A DNA stretch of 64,000 nucleotides from Combretum micranthum (taxonomy: Eukaryota; Streptophyta; Magnoliopsida; Myrtales; Combretaceae), in assembly GCA_024138025.1 (NCBI GenBank), contig JAMXBD010000173.1:1511066-1575065 (forward strand), given 5' to 3'. Under the pieces are notes generated by a model. That model was not told the DNA's origin. It did not search any database and worked only from the letters and a program-made list of their open reading frames with translations. Shown piece after piece: positions 1 to 11,800 of the stretch (position 1 is its first letter; the number at the start of each line of letters is the position of its first letter). Made by a program: the position numbers and the translations under genes.

Positions 1-586
1 CATTTTCTAGTTATGAAAATTATTAATCGTTACGTTGACAATTCAGAATTTTAATTTCCAAAATCTCTAAATCTTTTGAATAGAACATTAGTAAAATTTA
101 ATTATTTATTTAAGATCTAGATTCTTAGATATTGATTCATTTTACCGAACATTATATTTTACTGTATAGAAGTTATTTATACTAATTTGTTAATAGCAAC
201 ATATTTTATCTAGGCTACTTGATATTGTCATCGTATTAAAAATAGTTTGAACACTATTGTTTCATTATTTAACAAGCGTAGAGTTTATTTTCTAAGTTTT
301 GATCTTAAGGAAAAAGAATTCAGTAACTTTATATTAACGATTACCTTATCGTTGTTTTATAAATTACTTGAAATCATATTTGTTACAGTTTTGTATTTCC
401 AAAAATTTTTATTGGTATGATTTTAATCTTTCTAATTATAATCAAATTCATTCGTACTTTAACATTTTTAAATCGAGAAAAATTTGGAGTGATTTTTTAC
501 TACTTGTTTCAACTATTTTAAATAATCAAATATTATATTTTTAGTATTTTGTTAAAATCATGTTACGTAAAATTTGGGGGATTACA
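1..586 (-). repeat. 3' LTR (partial) of the giant-LTR element
   Basis: It is identical to 6937-7521 except for two substitutions and one G in a G-run. It stops at 586, where the polypurine tract begins. The remaining roughly 4.7 kb of this LTR is expected to the left of the window. Confidence 0.9.
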
Positions 587-600
587 TCCTCCCCCCCTTA
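587..600 (-). promoter_or_regulatory. Polypurine tract of the giant-LTR element
   Basis: On the minus strand this reads TAAGGGGGGGAGGA and directly precedes the LTR start TGTAATCC. This is the position and composition expected of a plus-strand DNA primer. Confidence 0.8.
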
Positions 601-2253
601 AGAGAAGTTTCGTCCTCGAAACTTGTAGGGGTTTATCTAAATTCCAATGGATTTCGTATTTGGAACTTATTTTATTATAGACATTTATCCCATATCTATA
701 GTCTTATATCTCTACGACAGTGAAACCAATAAAAACGTTCCCTATTTTTCGAAGTGATTGTAATAAAATCAATAAAGTTCCTTCCTTATATCTCTCATAA
801 ATACCTTACTTTCTACGATATCAATAGGATAATACTTCTAAAGAGTCAAGAATAGAAATTTCATAATTACTTATGAAATTGTTAACTATGGTTATATTCA
901 TCACTTGAACTACTAAGATTTCTCTCTTTAATTAATCCATTATCTCCAAAAGTATGATTTATCATTACTACTTTAATGTTGGCTTGCTCCATAGAATCAT
1001 TACAGTAGGGAAGAATATGATCACTTATTCCATTTCATTCTTCTGCAGTTGTTTTAGGTTTCTTCACTAGTGTGATTACCATAATACCTATAGTAAGATC
1101 TCTTGTCTTATAGAATCATCAATCAATAATTCGTACTACTCTCATCACCGTATATGTCGTAATAATTTTCCAAATATATTTATATCTAATACATCTGGTA
1201 TTATATTTGATATCTCCATGTTCGTTTTGTCTCATATATTTTTTGTACTTTTTTGTCCAAATTCATATCGGTCCAAATACCACATTCACTCGTATGATTT
1301 AGTAGTAGTATTATTATTATCATTTCTATCCTTCTGTACTACTATTCCTCTAATTGGATTTCATTCCTAATCATTAATACTTGAGATTTAATTCATCAAA
1401 TCCGTTATATATTCTTCACATTATTTCCACTTAATTTAGTACTATTCTCCATAGATAAAATTTATATCAACCATTCCATCAATTTCTTATTTATCACTGA
1501 TTATTGGTACTATTTAAACTTCCTTCAATCTATACTGCTTATTCCCATTTTCTACTGCAGTATATGTAGATTCAAACTTAAGGATTTCCTTTTTCCTAAT
1601 ATATATTCCCAATTGAGAGTATTTCTTGTCATCAAAAGTACGATTCTATTCTTACTGGTCATAACAATTGATCCAACACTATGATTTTACCAAATTCCAG
1701 TTTTCTCTTTCCTCTTATAACTCCTCCAAATATACTGAGATCAAGAATTATCTTTTCTGTTTCAACCAATAATACTATAAACACAAAGAAAATCATGTCT
1801 TTCGTTCGATCTCCTTAATTGGTCAATTAACTTTCTAGTATAATGCCAAAGGCATTCTTGTAAAACTATAGTATATTTGGAAATATAACTGATATTCCTT
1901 GTGAAGTGTCATGTTCACTTACCTATAGCCATTGAGTTTCTTCATCAATTCCAGTTCATATGAGGAGGGGAAGAGATATATTTCGTGATCTAGCTAACAT
2001 AGATTTAACGAGCCTAGAAGCTTGTGGTTTAGCTTCTAGTTCAGAGTTGTAATGTCTTTCGACATTAAAATAAGATGTAAGAGTTTGTCATTTACATCAT
2101 TGTGGACAATATATGTCCATATGATACTTATAATATATAAATATATATATAGTCTAGACGTCTACATCTTTTAATTTATCAACTTAGTTTATCTACCCAG
2201 GTTCTACCCAATCTCACATTTGGTAGGTTGCTCCTATCTCTGACAAACCTAGA

Positions 2254-2265
2254 GCTCTGATACCA
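2254..2265 (-). promoter_or_regulatory. Primer-binding site, initiator tRNA-Met type
   Basis: The minus strand reads TGGTATCAGAGC, the usual tRNA-Met primer site of plant LTR elements. It lies 4 nt inside the 5' LTR boundary. Confidence 0.85.
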
Positions 2266-2269
2266 CTTC

Positions 2270-5200
2270 TGTCACGACTCTAAATGGGGGCCTAACAGGA
2301 TTTATCTAAAGCTATCATATCACGTGTGCACCCGTAACATGAGAGCCGTCTTGTATGTCAGAGTATACAAGACTCTATTTATTTATAAAAGTTTATCATA
2401 CAAATGATATAATATATTACAGTATTTCAACTATGGAATCTGATTTTCCAATTTCCACCAAGATCGCAGAGAATCGGTATCCCCCACCAAATAGTGAAAT
2501 TGGGTTTCCAAACTACAACATACAAGATTCAAAATTCATCTATTTTACATTCTAAGTTTCCATATCTTATATCTCTATCTTCAATAAAGTTTGTTGGAGA
2601 AGCTCTCTTCACACATTCCTAGCCCAATCCCAGCTAGTAATGATCCTGCACAAAAACTGTTGGGGGTGAGCGAACCACGGGCTCAGTGAATAACCAGACT
2701 TATCACAACAAGCAAGTTATTATCAATCATATGTAATGCATCAATCAAACACATGAACAATTACAAGCTTGGACAATCCGGAATCCAAACAGGATGGAGA
2801 TTTACGCCCTCTCATCGGGGTTGAAGGAACCGATACCTGAATCACCTACCCAGGAGAAACTAAGTACACAGGAATCCATAATCCTCACAATTATTATCTC
2901 TTTATGTTAATGAAGTTTTAAACACTCAGTTCCTGTCTTGTACCTTAGAAACTCCACTAAGTGTTAGCCATTTCACAGCGATACCATGGGCGGTGTCCTT
3001 CGTTACCAGTTAGTTCCCATGGAACCGACAGAACAAGGTAAACTTGCGTAGAACTAATAGCCCATTGCCTAGAAAAACCAAGTATTACCAAGAACCGAAA
3101 TTCTAACACGTGATAGGTGTTCGTAAAAATATAATGCAGTTTATGCAAATCGTGCAATGCATGTCCGTTTCATTTATAGTACCGACAGTTGTTAATCAAG
3201 TTTAAGGCGATCATACAATTTACAAACAATCATCAACATATTTCAATATTTATCATACAATAGGATTATCGCTTATATTATGATAATTTGCCATTCAATC
3301 ATACACCACGCATCATGCTGTATCCCAATCCCGCATGCATATCAATTGAATATATATATATATTATTCCAAATGCAACTATATTACAAGCACAAACAATG
3401 TAACAAGTCTAAGTTACTCACCTGTGGTCCTCGCTAAGTTGTTGTATAAGCTACCGGAAATTCGGGAATTGATCTATTTTCCTATGAAAGGTAATAGCAG
3501 AGATTTATTATTGGATTATTTCTGTAAGAGAAGTCTTCCTATAATTTAATGGTGTTGATCTTTATCGTCGAATTTTAAACTAAGTCCATCATATGGATCA
3601 CTGTATCGTTAAATAATTTAATCGAATCCTTATAGGTACCTAGTTATTCTGTATCAGTATTTGATACAGTTTTATTAATTGCTATCTATATTTTTATTCA
3701 AGGGGTTTGTCTTTTCTTAAGTTCTACTGCTTTTAGTAGAAGACTTTTATTTATTAATTCTTTGCCCTCAACTTTATCTGTCTTTTAAATTAGTATTTCT
3801 ATTTATTTACGGATATGTCCTAGTGTCTATAAGTATGTATATGGAGTTTGGATGTATCAATATTTCTATTATACTTCAGTTTGATTCTTATTGTAAAACA
3901 AGCTAAGTTTAATACAATATTATTATTATTAGTAATATTAGTTCTAAAACGTTAATATCAATATGAGTAATAAATACGGTATATAATAACAATCATCTTC
4001 ATACCATTAGTAAATAATGATATTAATAACAAAGAGAATAATAGTATTGATGTTAATATAAATATAGTGATTTTAACGTAAATAATAACATTATTAATAA
4101 TCCTAATGAATTTTAATGATAATATCAATAATACAAACTACTATAATCAGTAATAATAATAAGGGTAGTAATCAAACTATATCAATAGAAACAGCAGTAA
4201 CCTTAGTATTGATTTATTGAGATTGAAAATTGAGTGAATTTCTATTTGCGATTTCTTATTCGTTTTAAATCCGATTTCGTTGTATAATTAGTCGTTTTGA
4301 TAGTACTCAAAGAGTACTTTGTAGTAGTGAAATTATTTTTAAGGAAAGACATTTGTACAATTTTTAAATTTATGAAAAACATGCATAGGTTTCAAGTGAA
4401 TCCTAATAGTTGTAGTCAAAACTTGTTTTGATCATATCTAACTCATTTCTAATCCATTTTTGATGAATAAATAGTCGTTTTCATAGTATTTTCCGAGTAC
4501 AATCCATTAGTGGTATTATTTTTATCAAAAAAAGTCATTAAGGGAACGAAAAAAGCAAGAACAGCCCGTTCTGTTCGTAAAAATCTGACAGCAGTGTTTT
4601 CATTTTTGCTTTTGTAATATCTAATTCGTTTCTTATCCGTTTTTAACAAATGAGTAGTCGATTTCATAGGATTTTTCGTGTTCTTTCCATTGGTGGGGTC
4701 GTTTTTGGCTTATAACAAACACATCAATACAGTTTATTCATTCTTTCCAACGAGTTTCATGAGTTATTTAAAGTTTGGTTTAGTTTTATTGTTGTTCAAG
4801 TATGGTTTTGGTTTTTCCTTTATTGGATTTGAATTTCTATACTTAAAAATCTTCAAGTTCATGTGTTTATATCCTAAATAGTTTAGATAACATAAATACT
4901 ATTAGACTAATCTTGATAAATTTGTAAGACAAATTCCTATAAATCAACATAACAAATATTTGAACTTAATGTAATTCTTACCTTGATTGGATAATAGATG
5001 GGGTTTAGTTCCTCTTCTCGGTGAAAGTAATGATCTAAAGAGGATAGTAGAAGGATGAGTAACTAACAAAATTTAATCTAACTAAACTAGCTTATATATG
5101 TATATATTTTTACCTTGTTGAGCTTAGATTCAACTTGAATTGATGATATACCAAAGGCTATTTATCTTGGTTTTGGATGTTGTTTGGAAGAGGGAATTGA

Positions 5201-6311
5201 TGTTTTTGGATGTGATTAATGCTTGGATAGCGTATAGGAAGTAAGATAAAGGTTGTGTTTTGTTTTAGAATTTCTTAAAGGTTGTCTAAGTGGGGAAAAA
5301 TGGTGAAGGAATGGCTGATTCGTATCTTTTCTTGTAGCTAGGATTTCAACTTGTTTTTGGAGAGATTTTGAGCTACTTTTGTGTCTAACTTAAGGCTATA
5401 TATATGTACTAAGGTTAGGCTAAGTTTAGGAGGATAAAGAGAGTGTTTTGGGCTTGAAAAACTTGCAAATTGCAGCTGGGATTTTTAGATACGATTTTGG
5501 CTGTTTTGGATGACGATTTTTGAATTTATTTTGACAGATTTGTGGTTGATTTTTGAGGGCATTAATTGTGTTTGTTTGATAGTTAATTAATTTTGTTTAT
5601 GTGTGTAAAATAGGGGCTCAAGTTGTACAAAAATCGGATAAAAAAATCGTGTGAAAACAGAGGCCTAAATTCAAATTTTTCTGCTGCAGTTTTTCTTGAC
5701 CTTTTTGGACAGATTTCTTCACTTGATTTCTAATTAATATTTGGTGCTTGAAGTGTCCATATAAAGGCTTTTAATTGGTTCTTATTTAGTCAGAAAAAAA
5801 CAACTCAAGCAAGGCCTATAATTTTGTCAAAATCGGATCTGAAGTGGTGTGTGTGCTGCTGCTGTGTTGTGTAATTTCTCCTCTGCTGCAGCTTGCTGTC
5901 ATCGGAAATTTCAAGGCCATTTGGAATTGTTTCTTCATTTGTTTGAGCTGGATTTCATGGCATTTAATGTTGTTCACATGTGGAGTGTTTTGGTTGGAAT
6001 TTATGTCATTTTCATGTTGAATATAGGTGTTGAAATTGGAGCAAATGTGCTAGATGTGAAGTGTGTTTGCTGTCCAAAATCCTTCCCCTGCTGCATGAAG
6101 AACTCTGTTCCAGCAGAATTCATTCTTGCTGTAGCCGGCTCCTCCATTCCGTGCGTGGAAAATGCTGTACGTGATTCTTCATCCAAGAGCAGCTGCAACC
6201 GAAATTTCTGCTTGTACCGTAGAGGATTTCCCCAATCACGTGATTTTCCCAATGTGAAGACTATTTGTGTCTTCAAATTCTGCTCCTCCGATTTCTTTCT
6301 TTTATTATTAA

Positions 6312-6345
<34 letters not shown>

Positions 6346-7521
6346 TAACTAAAATAATTTAACCAACATTAATTTATAAACATATACTTATAACGGTAAG
6401 ATAAGAGTTTTATTGGACTAAAATTATCTAAGTTCCAAAATAATTTCTAGATTGTTTGTATAAACAAATATTTAGTTTACACAATTAATTATTTTTGTAT
6501 TTTAATTTGCGTGATTAAATTTTTCAAGTTCAATAAATTAATTTAGAAACCAAGTCTTAATGAATTCATAATTTCTTTACAAATATAACAACGGGTTTTG
6601 AAATTTTATTTTAGATCTAGATTAATATTATTGATCAGTATTAGTATCTATTATATATTGATAATCTTAGTAAATCCTTTTTGAATTATTGTTCTATACC
6701 AATAAGCTCTATTATTAAACTGTATCTTATCGGTTTTGAAATTTGGAGTTACTTTTAATTACCTCGTGAATTATCAGTTCAAGATACGAAATCTCGTTTT
6801 TGGTATCTATTCGAGTCAAGGAAATTTTTATTCGGGTTTTTCAATCTACGAATGAGTTTATTACAATTTGTAGATCTATTCTAAGGTTTTCTGTTGAATC
6901 CTTATTTGATATTAGTTTCACATTTGCCAATTTGTTCATTTTCTAGTTATGAAAATTATTAATCGTTACGTTGACAATTCAGAATTTTAATTTCCAAAAT
7001 CTCTAAATCTTTTGAATAGAACATTAGTAAAATTTAATTATTTATTTAAGATCTAGATTCTTAGATATTGATTCATTTTACCGAACATTATATTTTACTG
7101 TATAGAAGTTATTTATACTAATTTGTTAATAGCAACATATTTTATCTAGGCTACTTGATATTGTCATCGTATTAAAAATAGTTTGAACACTATTGTTTCA
7201 TTATTTAACAAGCGTAGAGTTTATTTTCTAAGTTTTGATCTTAAGGAAAAAGAATTCAGTAACTTTATATTAACGATTACCTTATCATTGTTTTATAAAT
7301 TACTTGAAATCATATTTGTTACAGTTTTGTATTTCCAAAAATTTTTATTGGTATGATTTTAATCTTTCTAATTATAATCAAATTCATTCGTACTTTAACA
7401 TTTTTAAATCGAGTAAAATTTGGAGTGATTTTTTACTACTTGTTTCAACTATTTTAAATAATCAAATATTATATTTTTAGTATTTTGTTAAAATCATGTT
7501 ACGTAAAATTTGGGGATTACA
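2270..7521 (-). repeat. Complete 5' LTR (5,252 bp) of the giant-LTR element
   Basis: It runs TGTCACGAC...GGGGATTACA on the plus strand, so it has TG...CA ends in both readings. Its inner edge abuts the primer site at 2254-2265. On the minus strand a TATATATAG box at about 5395-5408 could be the promoter, leaving about 2.1 kb of U3. Small open frames inside (such as 5849-6352, which ends in a leucine run encoded by a TTA microsatellite) look accidental. Only the outer 585 bp can be compared with the other LTR copy. Confidence 0.85.
6300..6346. repeat. (TTA)n microsatellite
   Basis: A near-perfect run of TTA/ATT triplets inside the giant LTR. Confidence 0.9.
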
Positions 7522-8868
7522 ATAATGGATACTCAACTACTCTATATAATTCATTAAGTGGTTGGCAAGTCAAAATTTACTTTCCATTATCTTATTCTCT
7601 AATACGTTCTACCATCAATGCAATTTTATAATTAATTTATATTACCTCCAATCTTAAAATAATTATTTTATTATTTTAGAATAAATAATTAATTTTGAAC
7701 ATGAAATATTGACTTAATTTCGTATTTATTAAAATTTTTTAGTCAATCACCTTATTCTTCTAACTGCATACACCCTCTAGGTTTCTCTACATAAAAGTAG
7801 TGTCTATCCAGGCACAGACTAAGATAATCGTCTAACAACAATTATTGGCCATCCAGTGTGATCAAAAGTTTGTGAACCATAAACCAGTAAAATCATTATG
7901 AATTGATTATTACGTAATTACTATCTGCATCAAGATATCCATATTAAACTATTGTATGTAATGTCATCAATGTTTAATCATCTTAGTTAGTTCTAGTAAT
8001 AAATTGAAAAACTTGACATAGCTATATGTCACTCTTATCCTAACCAAGGGACATATGGATATCATCTCTTGAATCCAAGAGAGCAATGAATTCTATGTTG
8101 ACTCATCATTCTTCTCTCTATGTTTCATATCGAACCCAATAAATGTATTATTTACAATCTATATTAAGACAGCTTTTAACATCATCAAAGTGTGACATCG
8201 TTCATGTAGAGAATGAACCAGTAACACTAAACATATAGTATCCTCTACAAGCAAACCGTGTCCAAAATAGCCACCTAACTTTGGTCACTCACTTGTATAA
8301 ATTTAAATATCTTTCCCTTGGTCTAGTAGAATGATCTAAATTCTACAACTGTTGGTCTAAATATCTATGTACCCTCTAGATACTTATCTAACCAAAGATA
8401 ATTTTAGATATGTAATGTTATAGAGTTCTCACTTGTAATATACTTAATTATTATTTTAGACATTGTCTAATTACCTATGGGACTTCATTATAAAATACAT
8501 ATATAATAAAATCTTATCTTTTATTAATAATATTCATGAGTACATAAAAGTGTCTTCATACATTGTGTACTATTACAGCAAGAGAACCTAGAAAAGCTCC
8601 TTTCACGTAGTCAACCCAAAAACCATATTAATATGAAATATATCTTACAAAATTTACTATGAAATTTTCCATAACTTTTATTTGGAAGAAATGAACGATG
8701 CCATTTTCCAAAATGACTTATTTGATATACATCGTAGTACTATCAGATTAATGAAACCTGGTCTCAATCCTATTAAACAGTACATATTATTGTAATGTAA
8801 ATTTTCAATCCACAATACGTTTTTGGATCTTACATATATGAAGTAGGAAACGAAAATTTTAATTAACC
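7522..8868. other. Intergenic, no gene recognised
   Basis: AT-rich DNA between the retroelement and the 3' end of the RFC3-like gene. The stretch 7750-8500 has the feel of degraded retroelement untranslated sequence, but I cannot place it in a family. The part nearest 8868 should include the 3' UTR of the RFC3-like gene. Confidence 0.5.
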
Positions 8869-11800
8869 TCATCCAGCAATGATGTTGTCGTTCCTGTTTG
8901 CCATTGCTGATTTATAACAACTCATGAATCTTGCGATGAACTCTGAAAGAAGAGAAAATTTTATTAGCTTCTTGCATCTGTCAAACATGAGATATAGTAA
9001 TACATTCTTAAAGATTAAAAAAAAAAAGAAAAAAGAAAAAAAATCGTATTTCTAGCCTATAAAAATGAAATAAAGGTTTACGGAAAAAGACTGTTTCAAA
9101 TATTTTATATCATGATTGGCTCGGCCCAAGTCTTCATTATGATCATGAAAGAGTGGTTTTTCAAATTAATGTATGAGTATGACATTTTAAGTAGCCGGTC
9201 TAGAGATAGATCTTAATAATGTAAGGTACCTTTCTTGTCAAAATATCCCAATGTTTTATGATTTGAACACTTTTTCATTATATGACCATTTCTTTTTATT
9301 CATCTAACTCATGTGGGGCTTTTTCCTGCTTCACTTCCATCAAAGACAAATAAATATTTGAGTTCAAAATTATTGGGAAAAAAAAATTGTGTTTAGGCTA
9401 TCTCTCTATTAAATGTCCAATCAAGAATATAATTTCAAAACCCAGACAAAATTTTAACAATTTTGATGTTACCTTTCTTGGTTGGCATAATGATTTTAAC
9501 AATTTGTATGAACATTTTCTTCAAAATTTTAGGAGAAAAATGCTGGGCATGTCTTTAGCATGCATTATCTAGCTTGTTTATATTAATTATTATCAATTAA
9601 CATGCATTTCTATAAAAAAGAAAAGAAAAAATACAAACCCAATTCTAATTCTCCAGGCCGACAAGATGGCCTCTAAAAAGTTAAAGGTCAGTTTTACAAG
9701 ATGGATGCAACAACTACAACATTGGCAATTCTTCATGGGTCTATATGATATGAGTAGAAAATGAAGCTTAGCAAGCATGAATGTACGGGCATACGACAAT
9801 AGATAAGATCGATGTAGAACGAGCAAATTTATTAAAAAATAAAAAAGGGAAATAAAAATGGAGTAGCCATAGATGAGAGAAGTATTATGGTATGTACATT
9901 CGCATATATGATAATTAATAAAGAGGTTAATATCATGAATGGTACTTAAAAATTTTGATAGATTATGTGATTAAGTATTTAAAATTTGAAATTATTCAAT
10001 TTAATATCCAAAATAACTTTTGATGTACTCCATCAGTACTTCTGTAGGTACTAAATTAATCAATTTTAAAGGTTTTTAGATACCAAATTGATAAATTTTA
10101 AAATTCAAATATTAAATTAATTAATTTTAAAATTCAAATACCTAATTATATATTTTATCAAAATTTAGATAGGATTTATATCATTATCCCCTAATAAAGA
10201 TAAGGTTAAATAAAATTGCTAATTCGAAAAATCCAACTACGTACCTTCAATCCTCATGAAATGCTGAAAAGTACTTTTCTCAGGTTCAATGGTCTTGTCC
10301 ATCTCGACAGCCGGATACCTTATATGCCGTAAATGATGAGTAGGGAATCCATCGTGCTCACCCTGCGCGGAGACACAAATACTTCAGTGATGTCCATTTC
10401 ATCTAATTGACAACAAAAATGTTAAACTCAGAGAATGAAATTGACGTATAATATAATATTCCATAAATAATTATTTCTTAGATATGAGATGACTTTAAAA
10501 CTTTCAAAATAAACTTTAACCTTTTATAATTTTTCTAAAATATTCAAACGAATCCTTAAACTATAATTACCTGAGCCCTAAATAATGCAAACCTAATATG
10601 ACGAATAACGATGATGTTTTGCGCCTTAGTGACTATTTAGGATGAATGTGCATTTTTTCAGAAATTTGATGGAAGTCATGTACACTTAAGTCTAAAAATT
10701 TATAATATAGGAAAATATATTTACTATTAAAAAAAAAAGAAAAGAAAATTTCCATACACATTTATATTCAGCATACAGGCAATCCACTTGTGACCGAAGT
10801 GCCTCATCCAAATGTTTCTTCAGTTCTTCAACCAGATGCTGTATCATATATAGTGTCAACAATTTATTAGTTAGTTCACTACTGGTACTTTCAATCTAAA
10901 AAAAAAAGATTGAAAGTACTAATAAATTATAAGTCATGTGTATGGATGAGTGGCGAGCGAAAAGGTTAATAAGATTTTAATGCGAGAAAAAATAAAAACA
11001 AGTATTTTAAAATCCACATATTATAATAAAATATATCTAAATATATTTGGAGATTATTCACCCTGCATCCAGACTACCAGCGAACTTTGTCATCTGTCGG
11101 TCACAATACCTTAAATATGAAACCTGATGACACATCATGCTCGAAGAGGGTTTGAAGCTTTATTCTGATTTTATATAACCTGCAAATGTGGAAGAGTTAT
11201 TAGCTAGAGCACCATCTTCTGATGAATTTTTAGCATTTTAAATTAATGAGATTTACGTTGTGAGGGTACATGATTAAGGTTTTGAACGAGACTTATGTCT
11301 GGCCTAAAAAAAAAAGAAAAAGAAAAGGGTTATGAAAACTTTTGGACAAGTGATGACTCACTGTTTAGGACTCTGCTCTTCAATAATCTTCTTGGCGATC
11401 ATTGCAATGTCATCCTCCCAACCCGTCATTATTGTTTGGTCTTCCTTAAATGGATAGCTGCAAAATTGGGAGGAAAGAAGGGGAAAAAAAGAAAAAAACA
11501 AAAAATTTTAAACTTAATTCCATACTACATAGAGAGTAGTGGTAGTTTGTTTAAAAGAGACGAAGGAAATATATCATAAATGTTAAACTTAATTTAATTT
11601 TTAATAATCATATTATATAAACTAACTATTTATATAATCATTGTAATTTTATTATTGAATAGTCATTCATATAATCATATGTTCCCGTAGTCATTTATAT
11701 AAATTGCATCCCCCTTACCTAACTCTGCTTGTAGCCTCAAAAGAACGAATGGCTTGGCGCAGATTATTCTTTGCGCTGTCAGCAATTTTGTTTGCCAAAT

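Larger units (their letters stand above)
1..7521 (-). mobile_element. Non-autonomous LTR retrotransposon with giant LTRs (LARD-like), left end outside window
   Basis: Positions 1-586 and 6937-7521 are the same sequence (three differences), which marks two LTR copies. Both end in GATTACA. Just inside the left copy lies a C-tract that on the minus strand is a polypurine tract ending immediately before TGTAATCC. At 2254-2265 GCTCTGATACCA is the reverse complement of a tRNA-Met primer-binding site, followed after 4 nt by TGTCACGAC. The element is therefore read on the minus strand: 5' LTR 7521 to 2270, interior 2269 to 587, 3' LTR from 586 leftward. The interior (1,683 bp) has no gag or pol similarity and no long open frame, so it must be mobilised in trans. 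LTRs longer than the interior fit the LARD class. The target duplication cannot be checked because the left end is missing. Confidence 0.85.

Noticed and set aside
5849..6352. A 167-codon open frame inside the giant LTR
   Set aside because: It has no recognisable domain, its end is a microsatellite-encoded leucine run, and it lies on the strand opposite to element transcription.
7750..8500. A copia-like untranslated region between the giant LTR and the RFC3-like gene
   Set aside because: The wording resembles retroelement leaders, but no LTR pair, primer site or protein motif could be shown.
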